Translations under genes and position numbers: made by a program
Shown here: in pieces, positions 36,412 to 44,572 of the stretch
Layout: the number at the start of each line of letters is the position of its first letter
How positions within the stretch are numbered: the first letter of the stretch is position 1
DNA from: Pseudomonas sp. PSB18
Lineage (GTDB): Bacteria > Pseudomonadota > Gammaproteobacteria > Pseudomonadales > Pseudomonadaceae
NCBI RefSeq assembly: GCF_014596565.1
Contig: NZ_NOIN01000008.1
Span: 1 to 64,000, forward strand
DNA length: 64,000 nucleotides
Direction: 5' to 3'
The notes under the pieces: model-generated
What the model saw: only the letters and a program-made list of their open reading frames with translations
Databases searched by the model: none
What the model was told of the DNA's origin: nothing

Positions 36412-37629
36412 ATGGCTGTTGGTCTTGGTCCGTTGCCAACGTTGCACCCGGTTGCCGGTTTTGAACTCGGTATCGCCTCGGCGGGCATCAAGCGTCCCGG
36501 GCGCAAGGATGTGGTGGTCATGCGTTGTGCCGAAGGCTCGACGGTTGCCGGTGTGTTCACCCTCAACGCTTTTTGTGCCGCACCGGTCATCCTCGCCAAG
36601 CAACGCGTCCAGGGGCCGGTGCGCTACCTGCTGACCAACACCGGTAACGCCAATGCCGGCACCGGTGCGCCGGGCCTGGCCGCCGCCGAGCGCACCTGCG
36701 CCAAGCTGGCTGAGCTGACCGGCGTCAATGCTACCCAGGTGCTGCCGTACTCCACGGGGGTGATCGGTGAGCCGTTGCCGGTCGAGAAGATCGAAGGCGC
36801 GCTGCAGGCCGCCCTCGATGATCTGTCGGAAAACAACTGGGCCGCCGCCGCCACCGGCATCATGACCACCGACACCTTGCCCAAGGGCGCGAGTCGTCAG
36901 TTCCAGCACGACGGCGTGACGGTCACCGTCACCGGCATCAGCAAGGGCGCCGGCATGATCCGTCCGAACATGGCGACCATGCTCGGCTACATCGCGACCG
37001 ACGCCAAAGTTTCCCGCCAGGTGCTGCAGGACCTGATGCTCGACGGCGCCAACAAGTCGTTCAATCGCATCACCATTGACGGCGACACGTCGACCAACGA
37101 CTGCTGCATGCTGATCGCCACCGGCAAGGCCAACCTGCCGGAAATCACCGAAGCCAGCGGCCCATTGTTCGCGGCCCTGAAGCAGGCGGTGTTCGAAGTG
37201 TGCATGGAAGTGGCCCAGGCCATCGTCCGTGACGGCGAAGGGGCGACCAAGTTCGTGACCGTGCAGGTCAACGGTGGTGGCAATCACCAGGAATGCCTGG
37301 ATGTCGGCTACACCGTGGCGCACTCACCGCTGATCAAGACCGCGCTGTTCGCCTCGGACCCGAACTGGGGCCGGATCCTCGCAGCCGTCGGCCGTGCCGG
37401 CGTGCCGGACCTGGACGTGAGCAAGATCGACGTGTTCCTCGGCGAAGTCTGCATCGCCAGCCAAGGCGCCCGCGCCGCGACCTACACCGAAGCCCAGGGG
37501 GCGGCGGTGATGCAACAGGAAGAAATCACCATCCGTATCGAACTGGGACGTGGCGATTGCAGCGAGACGATCTGGACCACCGACCTGTCCCATGAGTATG
37601 TGAAGATCAACGCCGAGTACCGGACTTAA
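36412..37629 (+). CDS. argJ: Bifunctional ornithine acetyltransferase / N-acetylglutamate synthase
   Basis: Protein of 405 residues. The self-cleavage motif KGAGMIRPNMATML lies at 178-191, and the precursor should split between Ala188 and Thr189 to give alpha and beta chains with Thr189 as nucleophile. ATGIMTTDT near 147-155 is also conserved. It recycles the acetyl group from N-acetylornithine to glutamate in arginine synthesis. The ATG at 36412 has AGGAG upstream. Following secA is the same order as in P. aeruginosa. Confidence 0.96.
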   Translation: MAVGLGPLPTLHPVAGFELGIASAGIKRPGRKDVVVMRCAEGSTVAGVFTLNAFCAAPVILAKQRVQGPVRYLLTNTGNANAGTGAPGLAAAERTCAKLAELTGVNATQVLPYSTGVIGEPLPVEKIEGALQAALDDLSENNWAAAATGIMTTDTLPKGASRQFQHDGVTVTVTGISKGAGMIRPNMATMLGYIATDAKVSRQVLQDLMLDGANKSFNRITIDGDTSTNDCCMLIATGKANLPEITEASGPLFAALKQAVFEVCMEVAQAIVRDGEGATKFVTVQVNGGGNHQECLDVGYTVAHSPLIKTALFASDPNWGRILAAVGRAGVPDLDVSKIDVFLGEVCIASQGARAATYTEAQGAAVMQQEEITIRIELGRGDCSETIWTTDLSHEYVKINAEYRT

Positions 37630-37651
37630 CAAGGCCTGGGACCGAGTTGCG

Positions 37652-37752
37652 CCTATCGCGAGCAGGCTCGCTCCCACAGGGGATTTGTGCTGGAAACAGG
37701 CTTATGCCAGCCTGCAGATCTCCTTGTGGGAGCGAGCCTGCTCGCGATGGCG
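37652..37752. repeat. REP pair between argJ and the GST remnant
   Basis: Inverted GCGAGCAGGCTCGCTCCCAC copies flank a linker of about 50 bases. Confidence 0.88.
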
Positions 37753-37803
37753 TTGGAACAGACCTGCACTATTTCTGAATAGCCACAAGAAAGGACTCCA
37801 GAT

Positions 37804-38223
37804 ATGAGCCTGCATCTGATCATCAAGGTCCCGCTGCTCCAGACCGAAACGGGTGTCATCGCCGACTCCCTGGCGATTGCCGAATACCTGGCCGAACAGT
37901 TTCCCGACGCCGGCCTCTGGCCCAAGGCTGTGGCCGCCCGGGCCCACGACGCGCCGTTGTCGCCCATGCCGGCCGATGTCCAGGCGGAAATCGAGCGGAT
38001 GTTGGCGCTGTGGGCCGAGTGCCGTGCCGTGGCGACCGAAGCCGGCCCATACCTGTCCGGCACCTTGAGCCTGGCGGACGCGTTTTTCGCGCCGGTCGCC
38101 GTGCGCTTGCGTAGCTATCAGGTGGAACTGCCGGAGGTCGATGCGGCCTATGTTGAAACCCTTTATCAATGGCCGGCGTTCAAGGCGTGGCAACAAGCCG
38201 GTCTGGAGGAAACAGCGCGGTGA
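37804..38223 (+). pseudogene. Glutathione S-transferase gene shortened by in-frame deletions
   Basis: The frame is intact but encodes only 139 residues, against about 200-230 for the family. The first seven residues (MSLHLII) look like a normal GST start but jump straight to KVPLLQTETGVIADSLAIAEYLAEQF, so most of the thioredoxin-fold front, with the catalytic residue, is missing. A second jump follows ARAHD, where a helix of the C-terminal domain is expected. The rest (LADAFFAPVAVRLRSYQV) is normal GST. The stop overlaps the mutT start by 4 bases (GTGA), so translation may be kept only to couple mutT. Probably inactive; this rests on my memory of full-length relatives. Confidence 0.65.
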
Positions 38224-39164
38224 AACGAGTACACGTAGCGGCGGCGGTCATTCGCGACGCCGCCGGCAAGATCCTGATCGCCCGGCGTGCCGACACCCAG
38301 CACCAGGGTGGCCTTTGGGAGTTTCCCGGCGGCAAGGTTGAACCGGACGAGTCCGTCGAGACAGCCTTGGCCCGCGAGCTACATGAAGAGCTGGGGATAG
38401 TGGTCGACGCTGCCCGGCCGTTGATCAAGGTCTGTCACGATTATCCGGACAAACAGGTCTTGCTGGATGTCTGGGAAGTCTCGGCGTTCTCCGGCGAACC
38501 CCATGGCGCCGAAGGGCAACCGCTGGCTTGGGTCACGGCCCGGGATCTGACCCATTATGAGTTTCCGGCCGCCAACCAGCCGATCGTCGCGGCGGCACGT
38601 TTGCCCGGCGAATACCTGATCACCCCGGAAGGCCTTGAAACACCGGCCCTGTTGCGGGGCATGCAGAAGGCTATCGCGGGCGGAATCAAGCTGGTCCAGT
38701 TGCGGGCGCCCAATGGCTACGATCCGCAATACCGTGATCTGGCGGTGGATGCGGCGGGGTTGTGTGCCGGCAAGGCGCAGTTGATGCTCAAGGGCCCTTT
38801 CGAGTGGCTGGGGGACTTCCCTTCCGCCGGCTGGCACGTCACCGCCGCGCAACTGCGCAAGCATGCGGCGGCCGGTCGCCCCTTCGGCAAGGACCGTTGG
38901 CTGGCCGCTTCCTGCCATAGCGCCGAGGAGCTCTCCCTGGCACAGCAGATGGATGTGGACTTCGTGACGCTCTCGCCCGTGCAACCGACCCAGACCCATC
39001 CCGAGGCCCAGCCATTGGGGTGGGAAGAGGCTTCGCGGCTGATCGAGGGTTTCAACCGCCCGGTGTATCTGTTGGGCGGGGTGGGGCCTACCGAGCGGCA
39101 GAAGGCCTGGGAGGCCGGCGCGCAGGGTGTGGCGGGGATTCGGGCGTTTTGGCCAGAGGCTTGA
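38220..39164 (+). CDS. MutT-type Nudix hydrolase fused to a ThiE-like domain
   Basis: Protein of 314 residues. The N-terminal Nudix domain (1-130) holds the box G-x5-E-x7-R-E-x2-E-E-x-G-I at about 38-60 and resembles MutT, which removes 8-oxo-dGTP. The C-terminal half (about 135-314) is a thiamine-phosphate-synthase-like barrel (FVTLSPVQPTQTHP, LLGGVGP). This fusion is common in gammaproteobacteria, and the ThiE-like half is usually considered not to make thiamine phosphate. The GTG start overlaps the preceding stop. It corresponds in position to the mutT gene after argJ in P. aeruginosa. Confidence 0.9.
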   Translation: MKRVHVAAAVIRDAAGKILIARRADTQHQGGLWEFPGGKVEPDESVETALARELHEELGIVVDAARPLIKVCHDYPDKQVLLDVWEVSAFSGEPHGAEGQPLAWVTARDLTHYEFPAANQPIVAAARLPGEYLITPEGLETPALLRGMQKAIAGGIKLVQLRAPNGYDPQYRDLAVDAAGLCAGKAQLMLKGPFEWLGDFPSAGWHVTAAQLRKHAAAGRPFGKDRWLAASCHSAEELSLAQQMDVDFVTLSPVQPTQTHPEAQPLGWEEASRLIEGFNRPVYLLGGVGPTERQKAWEAGAQGVAGIRAFWPEA

Positions 39165-39182
39165 TTCTGTGGTGTATACGCT

Positions 39183-39260
39183 GACGTCATCGCGAGCAGG
39201 CTCGCTCCCACAAGGGAACCGCGATCAAACTGTGGGAGCGAGCCTGCTCGCGATGACGTC
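39183..39260. repeat. REP pair, extended perfect inverted repeat
   Basis: The left arm GACGTCATCGCGAGCAGGCT and its right-arm complement extend the usual REP palindrome by GACGTCAT on both sides, with only about 20 bases between the arms. It lies between mutT and the convergent adenosyltransferase gene and may act as a transcription barrier. Confidence 0.9.
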
Positions 39261-39275
39261 CTCACAGGCGACGAA

Positions 39276-39857
39276 TCACTCCCCAGGCTTGGCCGCCGCC
39301 GCCCAAAGCACCTCCGCCACCCCCTGCCGCCGGGCAATCACCCGTGCCGCCACGAACAACAGATCCGACATCCGATTGATATAGGCCAGCCCCGGCCCGG
39401 CCAGCGGCTCGACGGCGTTCAACTGCTGGCAACGGCGTTCGGCACTACGGGCCAGGCTGCGACAGACGTGGGCCTGGGCCACCAGGTTCGAGCCGCCGGG
39501 CAGGATGAAGTTTTCCAGCGGCCCCAGCTCTTCGTTCCACAGGTCGATGGCCGCTTCCAGTCGCTCGACTTCCGCCGGGGTCAGTGCCTGATAGGCCGGC
39601 ATCGCCAGTTCGCCACCGAGGTCGAACAACCGATGCTGACAGGGCGCCAACACTTCGATGATCTCCCTTAGCGCAGGGTATCGGCTCGCCTCATCGGCAA
39701 GCCCGGCCAACAGCAATCCCAGCTGGCTGTTCAAGCTATCCACTTCGCCGATGGCCTCGACCCGTGGGTGGTCCTTCGCCACGCGACGACCATCGCCCAA
39801 CCCGGTTTCACCCTTGTCGCCGGTGCGGGTGTAAATCTTCGACAGGCGAAAGCCCAT
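39276..39857 (-). CDS. Cob(I)alamin adenosyltransferase, PduO type
   Basis: Protein of 193 residues. The N-terminal ATP-binding motif is YTRTGDKGETGLGDG. The trimer helical core has CRSLARSAERR, and YINRMSDLLFVAAR lies near the C-terminus, all typical of PduO/MMAB-type ATRs. It transfers adenosyl from ATP to cob(I)alamin to make adenosylcobalamin. It starts 2 bases after the sensor-kinase stop, so the two are cotranscribed. Why a histidine kinase sits with it is not clear from sequence. Confidence 0.92.
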   Translation of the reverse strand: MGFRLSKIYTRTGDKGETGLGDGRRVAKDHPRVEAIGEVDSLNSQLGLLLAGLADEASRYPALREIIEVLAPCQHRLFDLGGELAMPAYQALTPAEVERLEAAIDLWNEELGPLENFILPGGSNLVAQAHVCRSLARSAERRCQQLNAVEPLAGPGLAYINRMSDLLFVAARVIARRQGVAEVLWAAAAKPGE

Positions 39858-39859
39858 GC

Positions 39860-41896
39860 TCAGCGCTCCAGTTGCTTGTGTTCTTGGGGCATCATCGAAA
39901 TGCCCGCCAGGGGCAGGCGCAAGGTGAAGCAGGTGCCTTGGCCCGGCGCCGACTGCACTTCCATCTGGCCCTTGTGGTTATTGGTGATGATGAAATACGA
40001 CACCGACAGTCCCAGCCCCGTGCCCTGGCCGATTTCCTTGGTGGTGAAGAACGGCTCGAAGGTGCGTTTGCGCACGTTTTCGCTCATGCCGATGCCGTTG
40101 TCCTCGACCTGGATTTCCGCCCAGGGCGGGTTCAGCCGCGTGCGCAGGATAATGCGCCCGGGTTCGCTGTCGTCCTGGCGTTGGTGAATGGCCTGGGCGG
40201 CGTTCTTCAACAGGTTGAGCAGCACCTGCTCCAATTCGTTGGCGGTGCCGGGCACCGGGCCCAGGTTCGGGTCGAACTGACGGATGATCGCCTGGCCCTT
40301 GAAGTCGAAGCCGATCGCCAGGTCGAAATCGTTGCCGGCGATTTCCACCGCCTGGTCGATCAGGGCCGGCAGGTCGCAGGGGGCCATCTGTCGTGTACTG
40401 CGACGGCTGAAACTGAGCATGTGAGTGACGATTTTCGCCGCTCGGGCGCCGGCCTGCTGGATGCCATCGAGCAACTGCGGGATGTCCCGGCCCTGGAGGT
40501 ACTGATTGACCGCCTGCAGTTCGATACCCAGTTGCTCGGCCTGTTCGAGGTTCTTGGGCAGTTCCGGTGACAGGCGGCGGCGGATGTTCTGTACGTTGTG
40601 CAGGATGGCCCCCAGCGGGTTGTTGATCTCATGGGCCATGCCCGCCGCGAGACCGCCGACCGAGAGCATTTTTTCCGACTGCACCATCATCTCTTCCAGC
40701 GACAGGCGCTGGGTGATGTCATCGATCCGGATCACCACCCCGCGCCCTGCGCCCCCCATCAGCGGGTAGAAGGTCAGGGCGTAGTGCCGGGCTTCATCGT
40801 CCTTGGTCCAGGTGACGCGTTCGATCTTGGCCACCGTGTGCTGCTCCACCGTTTGCTTGAGCTGCGGCAGGTACGGCTTGAGGGGTTCGAACGCGAGGAA
40901 TATCGGCTGATTCAATGCTTCGTCCAGCCGGGTGCCGGAAAGGGCACTGGCCTCCTGGTTCCATTGGGTGACGTAGAGCTGTTCATCGAGGGCGATCAGG
41001 GCCGATGGCATGGAGTCGATGATGCTGTTGAGGTAGTTCTGGAAGCCGGTGAGCTTTTTCTCGATCTTGCTGCGCACCTGGACTTCGAGTTCCAGCTTGC
41101 GGTTGGTGTGCCGGGTTTCTTCCGCCAGGCCTTGGGCCTGGTCGTAGGCCGCCTGGGAGTCGTCCCGGGCGCGCTTGAGCTGCTGCTCCCGGGCCTCGAT
41201 CCGTGACAGCATGGTGTTGAAGGCTTCGGCCAGGCTACCGATTTCGTCATGGTTGCCACGGGCGGCGCGCAGGGAATAGTTTTCCTCCCGGGTAACCTGG
41301 CGCGACAGCTCTTCCAACTGATGAATCGGCCGGGTGATCAGGCGTTTGATCTGCTGGGCGATGACCAGCCACAGCAGCACGCTGAAAATCAGGATGCCGA
41401 GGCTGGCGGTCAGGGTGCCGGTGTAGAACGCCGTAGGCAGTTCACTGCTGGCGACCAGCAGCAGGTGGCCCGGTGCCGTACCGGGGCGGGGCAGGGTGAT
41501 GACCTGGTTGCTGCGGAATTCACCGGCCTGCCAGGCCTGCACGTTGCGGAAATGATCCGGCAGCTTGAGCTTCTCACCCTGCTGCAGTTGCGCCAGGCGC
41601 TCGCCCTCGCCGTCATACAGCGCCGCCGCCCGCAGCGGGGCATAGCTGTTGAGTTCGTCGAGCAGACGCTTGGCGCCTTGTGGCGATTGCAGGGCATCTG
41701 AGATCAGGCTCGGGTTGGCGATCAGCCGGCCGATGGTCTGCAGGGCCTGGGGGGCCATGCTTTCCTGGGAAATGTAGTAGGCGGCGCTGATAAAGGTCAG
41801 GTTGGCGACCAGCAGGACAGTGGTCAACAACACCAACAGGGCGGCCAACAGTTTCTGGCCGACCGGCAGGTTTTCAAGGCGCTGGCGCAATGGCAT
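39860..41896 (-). CDS. Sensor histidine kinase (HAMP-PAS-HisKA-HATPase)
   Basis: Protein of 678 residues. TM1 lies at about 14-36, an extracytoplasmic sensor region up to about 155, TM2 near 157-178, then HAMP, a coiled coil, and a PAS-like region (about 295-400). The H-box AGMAHEINNPLGA has the phospho-acceptor His near 420. The HATPase domain has LLNLLKNAAQAI, EDNGIGM and GTGLGLSVS. No receiver domain is fused and no response regulator lies next to it. By position it corresponds to PA4398 of P. aeruginosa (from memory). The cognate regulator and signal are unknown. Confidence 0.9.
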   Translation of the reverse strand: MPLRQRLENLPVGQKLLAALLVLLTTVLLVANLTFISAAYYISQESMAPQALQTIGRLIANPSLISDALQSPQGAKRLLDELNSYAPLRAAALYDGEGERLAQLQQGEKLKLPDHFRNVQAWQAGEFRSNQVITLPRPGTAPGHLLLVASSELPTAFYTGTLTASLGILIFSVLLWLVIAQQIKRLITRPIHQLEELSRQVTREENYSLRAARGNHDEIGSLAEAFNTMLSRIEAREQQLKRARDDSQAAYDQAQGLAEETRHTNRKLELEVQVRSKIEKKLTGFQNYLNSIIDSMPSALIALDEQLYVTQWNQEASALSGTRLDEALNQPIFLAFEPLKPYLPQLKQTVEQHTVAKIERVTWTKDDEARHYALTFYPLMGGAGRGVVIRIDDITQRLSLEEMMVQSEKMLSVGGLAAGMAHEINNPLGAILHNVQNIRRRLSPELPKNLEQAEQLGIELQAVNQYLQGRDIPQLLDGIQQAGARAAKIVTHMLSFSRRSTRQMAPCDLPALIDQAVEIAGNDFDLAIGFDFKGQAIIRQFDPNLGPVPGTANELEQVLLNLLKNAAQAIHQRQDDSEPGRIILRTRLNPPWAEIQVEDNGIGMSENVRKRTFEPFFTTKEIGQGTGLGLSVSYFIITNNHKGQMEVQSAPGQGTCFTLRLPLAGISMMPQEHKQLER

Positions 41897-41941
41897 CAGA
41901 TTCGTCGCTGAAAAGGAACACGAGGCCAGCGTAGCCGCTGC

Positions 41942-42859
41942 TCAGTCGCTGGGCAATCCGAGGTTGTTCAAGTGACCGATCAGCCGCTGGCGCAACTGTT
42001 CCAGATGCGGTACCGCCAGCTCGTGCCGCCGGGCGACCTTGCAGGCGTGGCCGAGCAGATAGCTGATTTCGGTGCGGCGCCGGTTGGCAACATCCTGGTG
42101 CATCGAGGAGTAATTGGCAGCGGTGGCCTGGATCACCCGTTCGACTTCCGGCTGCAAGTCTTCGGCCGCCGCGGGCTGGCCACAGCGTTCAAGCAGGTCG
42201 GTGAGCTCCGCGCACAGGGTTGCCACTTCGCAACGATGCTCCTGCAGGCCGCCATTCTTGCAGTGGTACAGCACGGTCAGCGGGTTGATCGCGCAATTGA
42301 GCGCCAGTTTTCGCCAGAGCCGGGTGAGGATGTCCGCGCTCCATTCGTGGGGGATGCCGGCGGCGCTCAGGTCGTCCAGCCAGAACGGTGCCACAGGGTG
42401 GGCGGGGTCACCGAGCCAGGTGTAACCGTGACCGGCGAACACCACGCGCCAGTCACCGTCGCGGAACGCGCCTTCGGTGCTGGAGGCGCTGATGCAACGG
42501 ACCTGGGGGACGCGGTTGGCCACCGCGTCCTGACTGCCGAGGCCATTCTGCAACAGGATCAGTTCCGACTCGGCGTCCAGGCGATGGGCCACCGAGGCCA
42601 CCGCTGCTTCCGCGTCATAGGCCTTGCAGGCCAGCAGCAGGCGCCTGATCGGCTCGGGAGCGTTCGCTGTTTCGCCCGGCACCGGGTAGGACTGCGACTG
42701 GCCCTGTTCCACCAACGTCAGGCCACCGGCGCGCCGATAGGCCTGCAACCGGCCTTCATCGCGCAACACCAGCCGCACCGGCAGGTCGGCCCGGGCCAGG
42801 CGCGCAGCCCACAATGTGCCGAGACTGCCGGCCCCGAGGACATGCCAGGTGGTGGACAT
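41942..42859 (-). CDS. panE: 2-Dehydropantoate 2-reductase (ketopantoate reductase)
   Basis: Protein of 305 residues. It starts at MSTTWHVLGAGSLG with the NADPH-binding G-x-G-x-x-G. A Lys in RLWRKLALNCAINPLTVL near 170-180 corresponds to the catalytic Lys, and the C-terminal helical domain follows. It reduces ketopantoate to pantoate in coenzyme A synthesis. A GTG start 14 codons upstream is less likely, because the family normally starts just before the Rossmann strand. Its order beside the kinase and yajQ matches P. aeruginosa. Confidence 0.92.
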   Translation of the reverse strand: MSTTWHVLGAGSLGTLWAARLARADLPVRLVLRDEGRLQAYRRAGGLTLVEQGQSQSYPVPGETANAPEPIRRLLLACKAYDAEAAVASVAHRLDAESELILLQNGLGSQDAVANRVPQVRCISASSTEGAFRDGDWRVVFAGHGYTWLGDPAHPVAPFWLDDLSAAGIPHEWSADILTRLWRKLALNCAINPLTVLYHCKNGGLQEHRCEVATLCAELTDLLERCGQPAAAEDLQPEVERVIQATAANYSSMHQDVANRRRTEISYLLGHACKVARRHELAVPHLEQLRQRLIGHLNNLGLPSD

Positions 42860-42924
42860 CAGCTTTTTACTCGGTTTGATACGGGCATCTTGGGGGCTCA
42901 CAGTATCGGCTGGAAAAGACTCGT

Positions 42925-42930
42925 TATAAT
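42925..42930 (+). promoter_or_regulatory. Candidate -10 box of the yajQ promoter
   Basis: A perfect TATAAT stands 72 bases before the yajQ start, followed by a GC-rich stretch. No convincing -35 box is visible. A short GCGCC/GGCGC hairpin followed by a T-run precedes the ribosome site and could be a weak attenuator. Confidence 0.4.
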
Positions 42931-43001
42931 GAGCGCGATTTTAACCACAAGCCAAGCGCGCGCCTTTATTACCGGGCGCCTTTTTTATTGGAGAACTCTA
43001 C

Positions 43002-43487
43002 ATGCCGTCATTCGACGTGGTATCCGAACTGGACAAGCACGAAGCCACCAACGCGGTTGAAAACGCCATCAAGGAACTCGACCGTCGCTATGACCTCAAG
43101 GGCAAGGGCAGCTTCGAGTTCAAGGAAAAGGACCTGACCGTCAACCTGACCGCCGAAGCCGAGTTCCAACTCGAGGCGATGATCGAAATCCTCAAGCTTG
43201 CGTTGGTCAAGCGCAAGATCGACGTGCAATGCCTTGAGATCAAGGATGCCTATGCCTCGGGCAAGGTGATGAAGCAGGAAGCCGTGCTCAAGGAAGGCAT
43301 CGACAAGGAGCTGGCGAAGAAGATTGTCGCCCACATCAAGGACGCCAAGCTCAAGGTGCAGGCCGCCATCCAGGGCGAGCAGGTGCGGGTTACCGGCAAG
43401 AAGCGCGATGACTTGCAAGAGGCCATCGCGGCACTGCGCGCCAAAGAATTCGGCATGCCGCTACAGTTCAATAACTTCCGCGACTGA
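43002..43487 (+). CDS. yajQ: YajQ family nucleotide-binding protein
   Basis: Protein of 161 residues with the typical start MPSFDVVSELDKHE, the KGKGSFEFKEKD segment and the end FGMPLQFNNFRD. The two ferredoxin-like domains bind nucleotides. The Xanthomonas and P. aeruginosa homologues bind cyclic di-GMP, and P. fluorescens YajQ has been linked to phage transcription and ribosome modification. A strong GGAGA site lies seven bases before the ATG. Confidence 0.95.
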   Translation: MPSFDVVSELDKHEATNAVENAIKELDRRYDLKGKGSFEFKEKDLTVNLTAEAEFQLEAMIEILKLALVKRKIDVQCLEIKDAYASGKVMKQEAVLKEGIDKELAKKIVAHIKDAKLKVQAAIQGEQVRVTGKKRDDLQEAIAALRAKEFGMPLQFNNFRD

Positions 43488-43573
43488 CAGGACGCCAGGC
43501 TGTTCAGGAATAGGGTGGTGGGGGAGCAGGCTTCCTCGCCACATTCGTGCTTATGGTTATAAAGGAGAGTCGA

Positions 43574-44416
43574 ATGGACTTGAATGCAGAAGTGGATCAC
43601 CTGATCAAAACCTCCCAGGCCGCGATACCGATGGTCATGGAATATGGCAGCCGCGTGTTGCTGGCACTCATCACCCTGGCTATCGGCTGGTGGTTGATCA
43701 ACAAGGTCACGCAAAAACTGGGCGCGCTGCTGGCCCTGCGTAACGCTGACCTGGCCCTGCAAGGGTTTATCAGTACCCTGGCCAATATCATCCTGAAGAT
43801 ATTGCTGGCGATTAGCGTTGCATCGATGATCGGCGTGGAAACCACCTCGTTCGTCGCCGCCATCGGTGCGGCGAGCTTGGCAATAGGCCTGGCATTGCAG
43901 GGCAGTCTGGCAAACTTCGCTGGCGGCGTGCTGATCCTGCTGTTTCGCCCGTTCCGTATTGGCGACTGGATCGAAGCCCAAGGCATCGCCGGCACAGTCG
44001 ACAGCATCCAGATCTTCCATACCGTGCTGCGCACCGGTGACAACAAGACGGTGATCGTGCCCAACGGCAACCTGTCGAACGGCATCATCACCAACACCAA
44101 TCGCCAGCCGACCCGCAAAGTGGTGTTCGACGTGGGTGTGGATTATGAGGCTGATCTGCAGAAGGCCAGGGAAGTGTTGCTGGAACTGGCGAAGGATGAG
44201 CGTGTATTGGCCGATCCGGCTCCTCAAGCAGTGATTTCCACACTCGGTGACAGTTCGATCACGGTGTCTCTGCGGGTATGGGTCAAGACGGCGGACTACT
44301 GGGATGTGATGTTCATGTTCAACGAACAATCCCGTGACCGGTTGAAGGCGGCGGGTATTGATATTCCGTTTCCGCAGCGAGTGATTCGGGTTGTTCAGGA
44401 AGAGACGGCGAGATAA
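43574..44416 (+). CDS. mscS: Small-conductance mechanosensitive channel MscS
   Basis: Protein of 280 residues, close to E. coli MscS (286). There are three TM helices, the pore helix TM3 carrying the Ala/Gly pattern AAIGAASLAIGLALQGSLAN. A beta domain follows (PFRIGDWIE; VIVPNGNLSN), then the C-terminal cage. It opens under membrane tension to release solutes on osmotic downshock. AAAGGAG precedes the ATG at 43574. A bidirectional terminator faces the convergent porin. Confidence 0.95.
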   Translation: MDLNAEVDHLIKTSQAAIPMVMEYGSRVLLALITLAIGWWLINKVTQKLGALLALRNADLALQGFISTLANIILKILLAISVASMIGVETTSFVAAIGAASLAIGLALQGSLANFAGGVLILLFRPFRIGDWIEAQGIAGTVDSIQIFHTVLRTGDNKTVIVPNGNLSNGIITNTNRQPTRKVVFDVGVDYEADLQKAREVLLELAKDERVLADPAPQAVISTLGDSSITVSLRVWVKTADYWDVMFMFNEQSRDRLKAAGIDIPFPQRVIRVVQEETAR

Positions 44417-44503
44417 CGCGGATATAACCTGGCGATTGGGTCAGGTTGTATTTGGTTGGCTTGTTATTTATGAAGTTGCACCAAGTTGTTTTATTCGGCG
44501 CAT

Positions 44504-44541
44504 AAAAAAAACCGCTCACCTTGACAGTGAGCGGTTTTTTT
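44504..44541. terminator. Bidirectional terminator between mscS and the porin gene
   Basis: The stem CCGCTCAC / GTGAGCGG with a 7-base loop is flanked by seven A on the left and seven T on the right. Confidence 0.9.
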
Positions 44542-44572
44542 ATGTCGGTGTAGCTATCGAGTGACCGCTGAG

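Noticed and set aside
33696..36599. Very long minus-strand open frame opposite secA
   Set aside because: It is the antisense shadow of a high-GC gene; secA is certain on the other strand and the shadow protein resembles nothing.
43514..43545. GGGGGAGCAGGCTTCCTCGCC stretch between yajQ and mscS considered as a REP
   Set aside because: It is a single degenerate half without an inverted partner, so it is at most a decayed remnant.
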